This document shows, piece by piece, positions 1-9,809 of a stretch of 64,000 bases of DNA. The notes under the pieces are model-generated. The model was not told where the DNA came from, made no database searches, and saw only the letters and a list, made by a program, of their open reading frames with translations. The translations under genes were made by a program, and so were the position numbers. Within the stretch, counting starts at the first letter, position 1. Every line of letters starts with the position of its first letter. Source of the stretch: Leifsonia sp. fls2-241-R2A-40a (GTDB taxonomy: Bacteria; Actinomycetota; Actinomycetes; Actinomycetales; Microbacteriaceae); contig NZ_JARVRS010000001.1 of the NCBI RefSeq assembly GCF_030209575.1, positions 1,922,001 through 1,986,000 on the forward strand. Reading direction: 5' to 3'.

Positions 1-1
1 G

Positions 2-247
2 TCGAGCACAGCGGACGAGAACGGCCGACCCTTCCTCGAGCCGATCACTGACGCGCAGATCGCGGACGCCCTGAGTGCCGCGGCGGCGGTCGGCGACGAC
101 CGCATCCAGAAGGCCGCGACGGGAAGCGTGGACCCCGAGGGATGGACGCACGGCTCGGCCGAGCAGCGCCAGCGCTGGTTCTCGACCGGCTACAAGCAGG
201 GCGCGAAGGCCTGCGACACGTTCTCCGTCCCCGGATCCGGCCTCTGA
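2..247 (+). CDS. Neutral zinc metallopeptidase, C-terminal fragment
   Basis: Only the last 81 codons are in the window, so the start and the HExxH zinc site are outside. The visible part contains a run of the type [14 protein letters not shown], then [13 protein letters not shown] and a CDTF near the end. This resembles the C-terminus of the YpfJ-like putative neutral zinc metallopeptidase family, in which an HG(T/S)SEQR segment precedes a final Cys-Thr-Phe. The gene ends 41 bp before the proline iminopeptidase. Membrane attachment and substrate cannot be judged from this piece. Confidence 0.65.
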   Translation, partial: SSTADENGRPFLEPITDAQIADALSAAAAVGDDRIQKAATGSVDPEGWTHGSAEQRQRWFSTGYKQGAKACDTFSVPGSGL

Positions 248-279
248 CCTGGCACGGAAGGGGCGCGGTATCCCGCTAG

Positions 280-1752
<1,473 letters not shown>

Positions 1753-1776
1753 GGCTTCCCCCCTTGGGTTTGAGAT

Positions 1777-1807
1777 ATCCTCACCATTCTGGCGTATTAG
1801 TGAGGAT
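1777..1807. promoter_or_regulatory. Inverted repeat ATCCTCAC-N15-GTGAGGAT upstream of cytidylyltransferase
   Basis: Two perfect 8-bp arms (1777-1784 and 1800-1807) lie 25-55 bp upstream of the GTG start at 1752. The arm contains the TCCTCACCA core found near other EPS genes at 11.2, 20.9 and 28.0 kb. The spacing suits a dimeric regulator overlapping the promoter. Function is inferred. Confidence 0.45.
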
Positions 1808-1840
1808 TTGTCACCAGGGGTGACGGGGGGATCGGGCGGA

Positions 1841-2410
1841 TCAGCTCCTGGTCGCTCGGAGGGTGTGTGCCACCCGCTGGGCCAGCGGGTCGATCTGGCC
1901 GAGCGCAGCGACGAAAGCGGCCTCGCCCCGGCCGTACGGATCAAGGATGTCGCCCTCGTCGTAACCGCGCCGGGTCGCCGACCCGAGCGAACGGACGCGC
2001 TGGGTCGGCCGGTGGGCCGCGGCCCAGGCAACGAGGTCGGCGGGAGAGAGGCCCTCCGGTGCGTCGGCGGACGCCTCGTCGAACTCGGTGAAGGTGAAGA
2101 CCCGCCGGACGACGGCGGGAACATGCTCCATCACCCAGGCGCGGTGCTGCTGCGTCGCCGTCAGGATGAGGTCCGAGCCGAGCAGCAGCTGGCGGTCGGC
2201 CTGCCGCGCCGAGAAGCGGTCCACCTCGATTCCGCGCTCCTCCAGCATCCGGTCCATGGGGGGATGGACCGGCCAGCCGACCTCAGCGTGGGTGCCGGCA
2301 GAGGTGACCGAGAATCGTCCGTCGGACTCCAATTCCTGGGCCAGGACGTACTGCATCGCGGGCGAGCGGCAGATGTTGCCCGTGCAGACGGTGAGGATGC
2401 GGAAGGGCAT
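1841..2410 (-). CDS. Low-molecular-weight protein-tyrosine phosphatase
   Basis: The N-terminus carries the P-loop CTGNICRS (C-x5-R-S, residues 9-16), with the loop immediately after the first strand as in Wzb/Etp/PtpA. A DPYGRGE segment near residue 165 gives the C-terminal catalytic Asp-Pro. At 189 residues it is slightly longer than the usual 150. Such phosphatases dephosphorylate the Tyr-rich tail of Wzc/CpsD autokinases, and a kinase of that kind is encoded at 13.1-14.7 kb, so control of EPS assembly is the likely role. It is divergent from the beta-helix gene at 2613. Confidence 0.88.
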   Translation of the reverse strand: MPFRILTVCTGNICRSPAMQYVLAQELESDGRFSVTSAGTHAEVGWPVHPPMDRMLEERGIEVDRFSARQADRQLLLGSDLILTATQQHRAWVMEHVPAVVRRVFTFTEFDEASADAPEGLSPADLVAWAAAHRPTQRVRSLGSATRRGYDEGDILDPYGRGEAAFVAALGQIDPLAQRVAHTLRATRS

Positions 2411-2436
2411 GTCTCCATTCTGTCCGATTGGACTAC

Positions 2437-2456
2437 CACCCGAATTGGGGGGTTAT
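2437..2456. promoter_or_regulatory. C-rich/G-rich dyad between divergent EPS genes
   Basis: CACCCGAATTGGGGGGTT followed by ATA lies in the 202-bp region between the phosphatase (minus) and the beta-helix protein (plus). The ACCC...GGGT arms resemble the dyads at 20946-20963, 28057-28074 and 42551-42568. Role unknown. Confidence 0.3.
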
Positions 2457-2612
2457 AGTCTCCTGGTGGCTTCCCGCGACTGCCGGTAGGTTTGCCGGTT
2501 ACGATCCGCTAAACGGCCAACGCTCTGCTAGGTTGCAGGGAAGCTCCGCGCAGAAGGCCTGGTCTCACCTTCGTTTTCTGTTCGTGAACTAACCAGCATT
2601 GGAAGACAGTCC

Positions 2613-5306
2613 ATGGTCCGCAAGGCCAGACACCGCCTCGCCAACACCCCCACCTCCCCCACTCATCCGACACGATCCCCCAACCGGCTCAAAGGTCTCC
2701 TCGCCGGTCTCGGCATCACCGCCGTGGCCGCTACGGCGGTCCTGACGATGCCGCTGGGTGCGACGGCTGCGACCTCGTACGACACGGGGAAGACCGTCGT
2801 CTCCGACGCCTTCAACCGCTCCATCGCGAGCGGCTGGGGCAGCGCCGCTGTCGGCGGCACCTACTCCGTCAGCAAGCAGGGCGGAATCTCCGTGTCGCCC
2901 TCCGCGGGCGGCGCCCTGACGGCTCCGGCCCCGGGCCAGTCGACCCAGGCCCTGCTCGGCTCCATCGCGGAGCGCGACATCCACGCAACGGATCAGCTGA
3001 CCGTCTCCGCCCTGCCGAGCTCCGGCAACGGCGTGTACTCCGCCGTGCGGCTCCGCGTCGCCGGTGCGCACGCCTATGTCGCTCAGCTGCGCGTCAACCC
3101 GCGCGGCGTGGCGACCCTCGCCGTGCTCCGCGCCGGCGACGCCGGTGGCCAGCAGGCGACCCTCGCCCCCGAGCGTGTGGCCGTCCCGAAGGTGGCCGCC
3201 GGTCAGCAGCTCATCCTGGAGGCCCAGGCGACGGGGACCAACCCCGTCACCATCTCCGCGCGTGCCTATGTGAAGGGCTCCGCTGCCCCCGCGTGGCAGA
3301 GCGTCGCGACGGACTCGTCCGCCCAGCGCCTCGCCGGCGCCGGTGCGCTCGCTGTCTGGACCTACGCGTCGAGCGCATCCTCTCCTGTGACGCTCCGCCA
3401 CTCGGCGCTGAACGCCCAGCAGCTGCTCCCGCGCACGTCGACCACTCCGATCCCGAAGCCGACGATCACGCCGAAGCCGACCGCGACTCCGGCGCCCCCG
3501 GTCACCCCGCCGGCGCCCCCCGCGCCGCCGGCTCCCCCGGCTCCGCCGGCGCCTCCGGCTCCGCCCGCACCTCCGGCACCGCCGGCACCGGGCACCGGCG
3601 GCTCGACGAACGTCGTCACCGCAGGTCTCGACCTGACCGGCGTCCGTAAGACCACCGGGTCCGTCGACCCCGGCCAGACCGCCTACCCGGTCCCCGCCAA
3701 CGCGATCTTCGTGTCGCTGCAGGGCTCCGACAGCGGCTCCGGCTCGCAGGCCAGCCCGTTCCGCACGGTGGCGAAGGCCATCCAGGCCGCTGTCTCCGGA
3801 CAGACCATCGTGCTCCGCGCCGGCTCGTACAACGAGAGCGTGACCCTTCCCCCGGGCAAGCAGCTGACGCTGCAGTCGTTCCCGCACGAGGCCGTCTGGT
3901 TCGACGGCAGCGTCCCGGTGACGTCCTGGACCAAGAGCGGTTCCGTGTGGATCTCCACCGGCTGGAACCACGTGTTCGACCACAGCCCGACGTACTCCCG
4001 TGGAGCACCCGACGGCACGGCCGACGCCTGGACCTGGATCAACCCCGCCTACCCGATGGCCGCGCACCCCGACCAGCTGTTCGTGAAGGGCACGTCCCTT
4101 CAGCAGGTGTCGCGTGCGGCCCAGGTCGTCCCGGGCACCTTCGCCTACGACGAGGCGTCGAAGACGCTGATCACGGGAACCGACCCCTCCGGTGGCGACA
4201 CCCGGGCGAGCACGCTGCAGAAGGCCATCACGGTCGCGAACAGCGGTGACGTCCTCCGCGGTTTCGGCATCCGCCGCTACGCCGACTCTGTTCCCGACAT
4301 GGGCGCACTGACGGCCGGCAAGGGCAGCACGACTCTCGAGAACGTCGCCGTCACGGACAACGCGACCCAGGGCATCTTCCTGGGCGGGGCGAACAACATC
4401 GTCCGCAACGTCACCGTGGCGCGCAACGGCCTCACCGGTCTGCACCTCGACTACGCCGACAACCTGACGGTGAAGAACCTCCTCGCGGCGTACAACACCG
4501 ACGAGCACTTCAACACCTCCCCGGTGTCGGGCGGTCTGAAGATCACGCGTTCGCGCGGGGTCAGCGTGACCGACAGCGCGTTCGTCGGCAACTACGGCCA
4601 GGGTCTCTGGACGGACATGGCGGTCTACGACATGACGTTCGCGAACAACGACTACCTCCGCAACCTGGGCAACGGTCTCGTCATCGAGATCTCCGGGAAG
4701 GCGCTGGTGTCGAACGCGAAGTCCATCGGAAACGCGATGGGCGGCATCAAGGTAGACAGTTCCGCCGATGTCCACATCTGGAACTCGACCCTCGCCGACA
4801 ACAAGCGTGACGTCGACATCACCCAGTCGACCCGCCGCGGCACCAACGCGTCGGACTACGGTCACGACCCGCGACGTCCGTTCCCGGACCCGACCATGAC
4901 CTGGATCAGCTCCGGCACCCAGGTGAAGAACTCGATCCTGTCCGGATCGACCGGCAACTGCGTGCTGTGCATGGAGGACTACTCCCACCAGTTCTCCGCA
5001 GCGACACTGGGCACGAGCGTCTCGAACAACCTCTACCAGCGACCCTCGGCCTCGCAGCCGAGCTGGCTGTCGGTGTGGTCGCGTGGCGCCAGCAACCCGG
5101 CGATCTACTCCACGCTGAGCGCGTTCCAGAGCGGAACCGGTCAGGGCGGATCGAGCGCCGAGATCGTCGGCCCGAGCCTCGTCACCGCGACGGGCGCTCC
5201 GACGGCGGTCGCACAGGCCCACGGTTCGCTGGCGACAGCGGTCCCGGCGCAGGTCGCTTCACTGGCCGGCCAGCCGGCCGGAGTCCCGCACCTCGGGGCC
5301 TGGTGA
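2613..5306 (+). CDS. Secreted right-handed beta-helix protein with Pro-rich linker
   Basis: The 897-residue product begins with basic residues and a hydrophobic segment ending GATAA, a Sec-type signal peptide. Residues about 60-270 form a beta-rich domain starting DAFNRSIASGWGSAAVGG, also present at the C-terminus of the protein encoded at 16151-20836. A Pro-Ala linker of PAPPAPPAPP type follows (about 285-325). The rest begins VSLQGSDSGSGSQASPFRTVAKAIQAA, a DUF1565/pectate-lyase-like start, and continues as a parallel beta-helix with Asn/Gly/Val rungs. Such folds are common in polysaccharide lyases and surface-binding proteins; the location in an EPS locus suggests processing or binding of the polymer. 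No catalytic residues can be assigned. The 3' end overlaps the flippase gene by 48 bp. Confidence 0.8.
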   Translation: MVRKARHRLANTPTSPTHPTRSPNRLKGLLAGLGITAVAATAVLTMPLGATAATSYDTGKTVVSDAFNRSIASGWGSAAVGGTYSVSKQGGISVSPSAGGALTAPAPGQSTQALLGSIAERDIHATDQLTVSALPSSGNGVYSAVRLRVAGAHAYVAQLRVNPRGVATLAVLRAGDAGGQQATLAPERVAVPKVAAGQQLILEAQATGTNPVTISARAYVKGSAAPAWQSVATDSSAQRLAGAGALAVWTYASSASSPVTLRHSALNAQQLLPRTSTTPIPKPTITPKPTATPAPPVTPPAPPAPPAPPAPPAPPAPPAPPAPPAPGTGGSTNVVTAGLDLTGVRKTTGSVDPGQTAYPVPANAIFVSLQGSDSGSGSQASPFRTVAKAIQAAVSGQTIVLRAGSYNESVTLPPGKQLTLQSFPHEAVWFDGSVPVTSWTKSGSVWISTGWNHVFDHSPTYSRGAPDGTADAWTWINPAYPMAAHPDQLFVKGTSLQQVSRAAQVVPGTFAYDEASKTLITGTDPSGGDTRASTLQKAITVANSGDVLRGFGIRRYADSVPDMGALTAGKGSTTLENVAVTDNATQGIFLGGANNIVRNVTVARNGLTGLHLDYADNLTVKNLLAAYNTDEHFNTSPVSGGLKITRSRGVSVTDSAFVGNYGQGLWTDMAVYDMTFANNDYLRNLGNGLVIEISGKALVSNAKSIGNAMGGIKVDSSADVHIWNSTLADNKRDVDITQSTRRGTNASDYGHDPRRPFPDPTMTWISSGTQVKNSILSGSTGNCVLCMEDYSHQFSAATLGTSVSNNLYQRPSASQPSWLSVWSRGASNPAIYSTLSAFQSGTGQGGSSAEIVGPSLVTATGAPTAVAQAHGSLATAVPAQVASLAGQPAGVPHLGAW

Positions 5307-6635
5307 TGCGAGCGCGGCCCGCCGTGCGAGGTCGCGCCTGACCCACCAGAAGTTGGGGATCACCTGGCAGAGCAGGACGGAGATCGCCGTTCCGACGATC
5401 GGCCCTCCTGCTCCCAGGACCCCGATGAGGTACCACGACAGGCCGAGATTGAGGGGCACGCTGACCAGGATCGGCCAGACCTGGAAGGCGAGCCCCCGCT
5501 CGTCCGTCATGTACATCCCGATCGGGTACTTGGCTGCTTGCAGTGTGATGAACACCACGTAGCCACCGATCAGCCAGCCGTCGAGCGTGATCCGTCCAGC
5601 GGAGACGAACGACGTCAGCAGCGGCGCGATGAGGGCGAGCAGGACGGCCCCCACCAAGCCGAGCACGGTGAACCAGAGGGTCGGCCGGAGCGGTGATGTC
5701 ACCGTCCGGTCGGCCCTCGCCCGTGCGAAGATCGGCCACAGCGCGATGCCCGAGGCGGCGATGGTGGCCAGCAGGATGTTGAAGAGCTGCGACGCCAGGT
5801 TGTACTGCGCCAGCTCGTCGCCGGTCGTCAGATGGCTGAGCAGCAGCCGGTCGGTCTGCATCGCGATCGGCAGGGCGATCATCTGCACCAGCATCGGCCA
5901 CGCGGTGCTCCGTACGCGGACGCCCGGGTAGCGCCGCGGGTGCAGCGCCTCCCGCACGGCCGGACCCAGCTGGCGAGGCAGCGCGCGCGACGCCAGCAGC
6001 AGGCAGAGGATGGAGCACGCCGCGCTGGCGAGGAACGAGTAGACGGCGATCGCCGACTCGGCCGGCAGCGCGAGCATCGCCGACCCGGCGACCAGCACGA
6101 AGATGATCGGCGCCACGACGGCCTGCGTCGCCACCTGGAGCGCGTTGCGGCCCAGCCCGATGAGCAGCCGCGGACCGATCGCCAACGGCAGCGCGAGTCC
6201 GAACACCACTCCGCACACCAGGGCCGCGGTGCTTCCGCTGCCCGGGATCAGGCCCGCTCCGAGCAGGGTCGGCCACAGCCCGAACAGGCTGATCAGGATG
6301 CACACGGCCACGATCACGAGGCCGGACATCGTGAGCACGCGGATCGTGGTGGCGATGGTCCGCCGCAGCGTCTCATCCCGTCGCGGGTCGTCGGAGGAGG
6401 CGACGGCGTTGATGAGCACAGCGCCCATCCCGAGGTCGGCGAACGGCAGTAGTGCCGGCAGCGCGGTCAGCAGGCCGTACTGGGCGTAGGCGGCGACGCC
6501 GAAGTTCTGGATGATGACGCGGCTGGTGACGATCCCGAGCAGCCCGGAGATCCCCATCACGATCACCTTGGCGGCGGCGGTGGAGCCGACGGCGGTGGCC
6601 ATCCGGCTGCGCGGCCGGGTCGCGACGTGCGTCAT
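5259..6635 (-). CDS. Polysaccharide flippase, Wzx/MATE-like
   Basis: The 458-residue product is almost entirely hydrophobic segments joined by short loops, with a GSTAAAKVIVMGISGLLGIVTSRVI start that is typical of the MOP-superfamily polysaccharide transporters. It would flip the lipid-linked EPS repeat unit across the membrane. The ATG at 6635 was chosen because it overlaps the TGA of the upstream glycosyltransferase in an ATGA, indicating translational coupling; upstream sequence in the open frame is Arg/Pro-rich and not transporter-like. It is last in a five-gene minus-strand operon. Confidence 0.85.
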   Translation of the reverse strand: MTHVATRPRSRMATAVGSTAAAKVIVMGISGLLGIVTSRVIIQNFGVAAYAQYGLLTALPALLPFADLGMGAVLINAVASSDDPRRDETLRRTIATTIRVLTMSGLVIVAVCILISLFGLWPTLLGAGLIPGSGSTAALVCGVVFGLALPLAIGPRLLIGLGRNALQVATQAVVAPIIFVLVAGSAMLALPAESAIAVYSFLASAACSILCLLLASRALPRQLGPAVREALHPRRYPGVRVRSTAWPMLVQMIALPIAMQTDRLLLSHLTTGDELAQYNLASQLFNILLATIAASGIALWPIFARARADRTVTSPLRPTLWFTVLGLVGAVLLALIAPLLTSFVSAGRITLDGWLIGGYVVFITLQAAKYPIGMYMTDERGLAFQVWPILVSVPLNLGLSWYLIGVLGAGGPIVGTAISVLLCQVIPNFWWVRRDLARRAALASPGPEVRDSGRLAGQ

Positions 6636-7729
6636 GCGGTCGCCCCCTTCGGCTGGAACAGCCAGCGGTCGGCCGCGAGGCGGCCGTCCTCGTGCGGCAG
6701 CGTGCTCAGGATGCGCTGAGCGTCGGCGACCGCATCCTGCTGCGAGGTGAGCGAGTGCGCGAGCGCGGTGCCCCACTCGGCCGGGGCGGCGTGCGGGGCG
6801 AGCACCGTGTGCCCGTTCTCTGTGAGCCAGGCGGCCAGGCCGGTCTCGGAGCTGGTCACGATCCGGCACCCGTGGGCGAGCGCCTCGACGATCGGGAGGC
6901 CGATCTGCTCGCGCCACAGCGGGCGCGGCTGGGAGGGGAGCACGAGAGTGCGCGCGGCCCGGAGTTCGCGGTGGATGTCCGCTCGGGGCGGGTCGACCAG
7001 CAGCCGGATGCTCGGGTCGGCCGCGGCGGCGCGGCGCACGTCGTCCTCCAGCGGCCCCATCCCGACGATCACGAGGGTGGCGTCGGGGCGCGCGGTCCGG
7101 ACCGCGGGCCACGCCGCGAGCAGCTGGGGGAGTCCCTTCCGCTCGCTGAGCGAGCCGACGAACAGCACGCGCGAGCCGTCGCGCGGTGACGCGGCGCAGT
7201 CGCAGGCAGAGGGAAGAGCCGGGATGAGCGTCGCGTCCTTCGCCGCCGGGAATCGGCGGGCGTACACGTCGCGGGCGCCCGGGGTGCCGAACGCGACGCG
7301 GTCGACGCGGCGCCACACGTAACGCGCGAGGGCCAGTTCAGCCCGGCGGCGGAGCCGCGAGCGCAGGCGGGGTGCGCGCACGTCGAAGACGTCGAGGTTG
7401 CCGATCGCGTAGGTGACGACGGCGGGGGCCCGTCGGCCGAGCAGGCGACCGACGCGCGTGGCGGCCAGGACGGCGGCGGTGCGCGGGAGGGACGCCAGGT
7501 CGAGCGGCTCGTTGACCTCGAGCTCGGTCCAGCGCCCGCTCATCGCGAGGGCGACCGACTTCGCCGCTCCCGCCTGCACCAGGTCGAGGCCGCGTGCCTG
7601 CTCCTGGTCGAAGTCGTAGCGCCGCCGGCGGTAGACGATCGTCGCCGGCTCCAGCGCGCGGGCGCGCTCCAGATGCGCGGTGCGCACCTGGTCGTAGAGG
7701 CGCACGCGGGTGTGCACGAGAGCGGTCAC
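6632..7729 (-). CDS. Glycosyltransferase, GT-B fold (GT4-like)
   Basis: The 365-residue product has the GT4 C-terminal half: VLFVGSLSERKGLPQLLAAW near residue 190, TLVIVGMGPLEDDVR, and an EQIGLPIVEALAHGCRIVTSS segment matching the E-x7-E donor-binding region. The N-terminal half is less conserved and should bind the acceptor. It would add one sugar of the EPS repeat on the cytoplasmic face. It is coupled by 4-bp overlaps to the flippase downstream and the GT2 gene upstream. Sugar specificity cannot be read from the sequence. Confidence 0.85.
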   Translation of the reverse strand: MTALVHTRVRLYDQVRTAHLERARALEPATIVYRRRRYDFDQEQARGLDLVQAGAAKSVALAMSGRWTELEVNEPLDLASLPRTAAVLAATRVGRLLGRRAPAVVTYAIGNLDVFDVRAPRLRSRLRRRAELALARYVWRRVDRVAFGTPGARDVYARRFPAAKDATLIPALPSACDCAASPRDGSRVLFVGSLSERKGLPQLLAAWPAVRTARPDATLVIVGMGPLEDDVRRAAAADPSIRLLVDPPRADIHRELRAARTLVLPSQPRPLWREQIGLPIVEALAHGCRIVTSSETGLAAWLTENGHTVLAPHAAPAEWGTALAHSLTSQQDAVADAQRILSTLPHEDGRLAADRWLFQPKGATA

Positions 7730-8724
7730 GTGGTCTGCTCCCGACGCGCGTACTCCTGGTAGACCCGGCCGATCGCACCCGACACCATCCCGCAGCCGCG
7801 GTAGACGCCGCGCTGCCCGCGCGCCCGGTGACGGAGGTCTCCGGTGACCGATCCGACCGCCCAGCGGCCGAGGCCGAGAACGACCCGGCCTGCTCCGCCG
7901 GCTGCGCGGCGGACCCGCACGGCCGCGCGGCGCGCTCCGGGCGGCTCCATCAGCGCATCCACGATCGCCGCGGTGTTGCCGTGGCTGAACGAGCGGTGCA
8001 GCAGCCAGCGGCGCTGCAGGCGCTCAGTGGGCCACTCGTCGTCGAGCACGGCCTCGTCGCACCAGACGATGCGGCCGCCGCGCCGGACCAGCTGGCGGGT
8101 GAAGAGGTTGTCCTCGCCGCCGGAGAGTCCGAGGGTCTCGTCGAAGCGCAGCCCCAGCCCGCGCACGGCCGCCCGGTCGAGCAGGAGGTTGTTGGTCGCC
8201 GCGATGGCGAGGGTGTCGCCCGTCCGGTGGCTGGGTCGGCGGAGGAAGTCGCCGGCGACGACCCAGGGGTCGGCGCCGTCGGGGTAGTCGGAGATCACGC
8301 GCCCCATGACCGCGGTCGGGCGGGTGTCGATGTACGTCTCGGTCAGTCGCACGAGCCAGCCCGGCCGCGCGCGCTCGTCGTCGTCGATGAACACGATGAG
8401 GTCGCGGTCGGCGGTCTCGTCCAGGGCGCGGTTGCGCGCGGCGGCGATCCCGCGGCGCTTCTCGGTGAGGTACCGCACGCGAGTGGACGGCACGGAGGTC
8501 ACGAGTTCGCGCGCGCTCTCGTCCGGGTCGTTGTCGATGACGAGCAGGTCGGACTCGATGCCGGAGGCCGCATCCAGCTCGCTCAGCTGGTCGAGCAGTT
8601 CGGGGAGGGCGACGGCGAGCAGGTGCGGCCGGCGGTAGGTGAGCACGACGACGGTGAGCGTCCCCGTCGCGGTGCGGAGCGCCGGCTGCGTCGCACCGCC
8701 CAGGGTGCCCGGATCGGAGGTCAC
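7726..8724 (-). CDS. Glycosyltransferase family 2
   Basis: The product (332 residues) opens with a GT-A nucleotide-binding start, TLTVVVLTYRRPHLLAVALPELL, and has the metal-binding FIDDDERARPGWL (DxD-type) motif near residue 110. A GGEDNLFTRQLVRRGGRIVW segment provides the ED acid/base pair. The GTG at 8724 overlaps the stop of the upstream gene in GTGA and is preferred to the ATG 117 bp upstream, which would prepend a low-complexity Arg-rich stretch. It is a soluble or peripheral transferase for EPS assembly. Confidence 0.85.
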   Translation of the reverse strand: MTSDPGTLGGATQPALRTATGTLTVVVLTYRRPHLLAVALPELLDQLSELDAASGIESDLLVIDNDPDESARELVTSVPSTRVRYLTEKRRGIAAARNRALDETADRDLIVFIDDDERARPGWLVRLTETYIDTRPTAVMGRVISDYPDGADPWVVAGDFLRRPSHRTGDTLAIAATNNLLLDRAAVRGLGLRFDETLGLSGGEDNLFTRQLVRRGGRIVWCDEAVLDDEWPTERLQRRWLLHRSFSHGNTAAIVDALMEPPGARRAAVRVRRAAGGAGRVVLGLGRWAVGSVTGDLRHRARGQRGVYRGCGMVSGAIGRVYQEYARREQTT

Positions 8725-9809
8725 GGGGTGACCTCCTGCGCTTCGGCGCGCACCGGCGCCTCGGCGTCGGCGCGGTGGCCGCGCTTCAGGGCGAGCGCGC
8801 GGCGGTAGGCCGTGGCATGGGCGCTTCCGGTGCGCTCCCACCCTCGTGCGGAGAGATTCGGCGAGGCCGACCGCCCAGCGGTACGACCGGACGCGAGCGC
8901 ATCCACCAGGGCGGCTGCCGAGAGCTCACCGTCGAAGAACCGCACCCAGCCGCGGCCTACTTCTTCGGACAGCGCCTCGTTCACGGCGTTGCGCGGGACG
9001 AGCACCGGCCGGTCGAGCGAGAGCGCCGCAAGCAGTCCGCCCGAGTTGTGCATGAAGCGGTAGGGGAGCACGACCAGCTCCGACGACGTGACCGCCGCGA
9101 CCAGTTCGCTGTCGTCCAGGTGGCGCAGGGTCGCCGTGATGCCGGAGCGGTCGTGAGCGGCGGTGCGAACCGTCCGCTCGAGCTCCGTGCCGGTGGGGCG
9201 GCCGCCGATGCTCAGGGTGAGCGTCGGATCCGCCTGCCGGGCCGCCTCGAAGGCCGCGATCAGCGACTCGACGCCCTTGTACCGCCGGATGAGACCGGTG
9301 AAGGCCAGTCGACCCGGGATCGCCTCGGAACGCGGCTGCTCGGCGAACCAGTCGCGGTAGTGGCCGTGCGGGATCAGAGCGACGGCCGCGCCGTCCGGGA
9401 CGGGGGTCTCGGTGTTGAGCACGATCCGCAGAGTCGTCATGCGGTCGATCAGGGCGAGCAGGGCGCGCTCACGACGGTTGAGGCCGTCCGGGAGCCCGAC
9501 GTTGTGCACGGTGCGGACGAGCGGGATGCGCAGCACCGTGAGCTTGGCGAGGAACACCAGCACCAGGAACTGGCGCACCAGCATCCGGAGCGGCGTCCGG
9601 CCCCCGACGAGGATCTCCGGCCAGTGCGAGTGGTACACGTCGAAGCGGCCGAGCAGGGCGGTCCGCCAGGAGAACGGCAGGACCGTCACGCCGGGCTGCT
9701 CGCGCAGCGAGCGCGCCAGCATGATCAGGTACGGGTTCGTCGTCGGCCGTGGGACGGGGAAGGACTGCAGGACCGTCAGTCCGCGCCCGTCGCGCTCACG
9801 CGGGGACAT
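8721..9809 (-). CDS. Glycosyltransferase, GT-B fold
   Basis: The 362-residue product begins TVLQSFPVPRPTTNPYLIMLARSL and has DVYHSHWPEI and RTVHNVGLPDGL acceptor-side motifs that resemble GumI/AceC-type GT-B transferases. The C-terminal half has RLAFTGLIRRYKGVESLIAAF and VVLPYRFMHNSGGLLAALSLDRPVL, the donor-binding region. It overlaps the upstream PaaK-like gene by 14 bp, so the five genes from 11127 to 5259 form one tightly coupled operon. Mannose or glucose transfer is possible, but specificity is unknown. Confidence 0.8.
   Translation of the reverse strand: MSPRERDGRGLTVLQSFPVPRPTTNPYLIMLARSLREQPGVTVLPFSWRTALLGRFDVYHSHWPEILVGGRTPLRMLVRQFLVLVFLAKLTVLRIPLVRTVHNVGLPDGLNRRERALLALIDRMTTLRIVLNTETPVPDGAAVALIPHGHYRDWFAEQPRSEAIPGRLAFTGLIRRYKGVESLIAAFEAARQADPTLTLSIGGRPTGTELERTVRTAAHDRSGITATLRHLDDSELVAAVTSSELVVLPYRFMHNSGGLLAALSLDRPVLVPRNAVNEALSEEVGRGWVRFFDGELSAAALVDALASGRTAGRSASPNLSARGWERTGSAHATAYRRALALKRGHRADAEAPVRAEAQEVTP

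Noticed and set aside
2589-5222. An 877-codon open frame on the minus strand
   Set aside because: Antisense shadow of the beta-helix gene, with Arg/Gly/Val-rich composition and no family resemblance.
7726-8841. Upstream ATG at 8841 for the GT2 gene
   Set aside because: It would add an Arg/Pro-rich stretch inside the preceding gene. The GTG at 8724 gives a GTGA overlap and places the conserved GT2 strand near the N-terminus.
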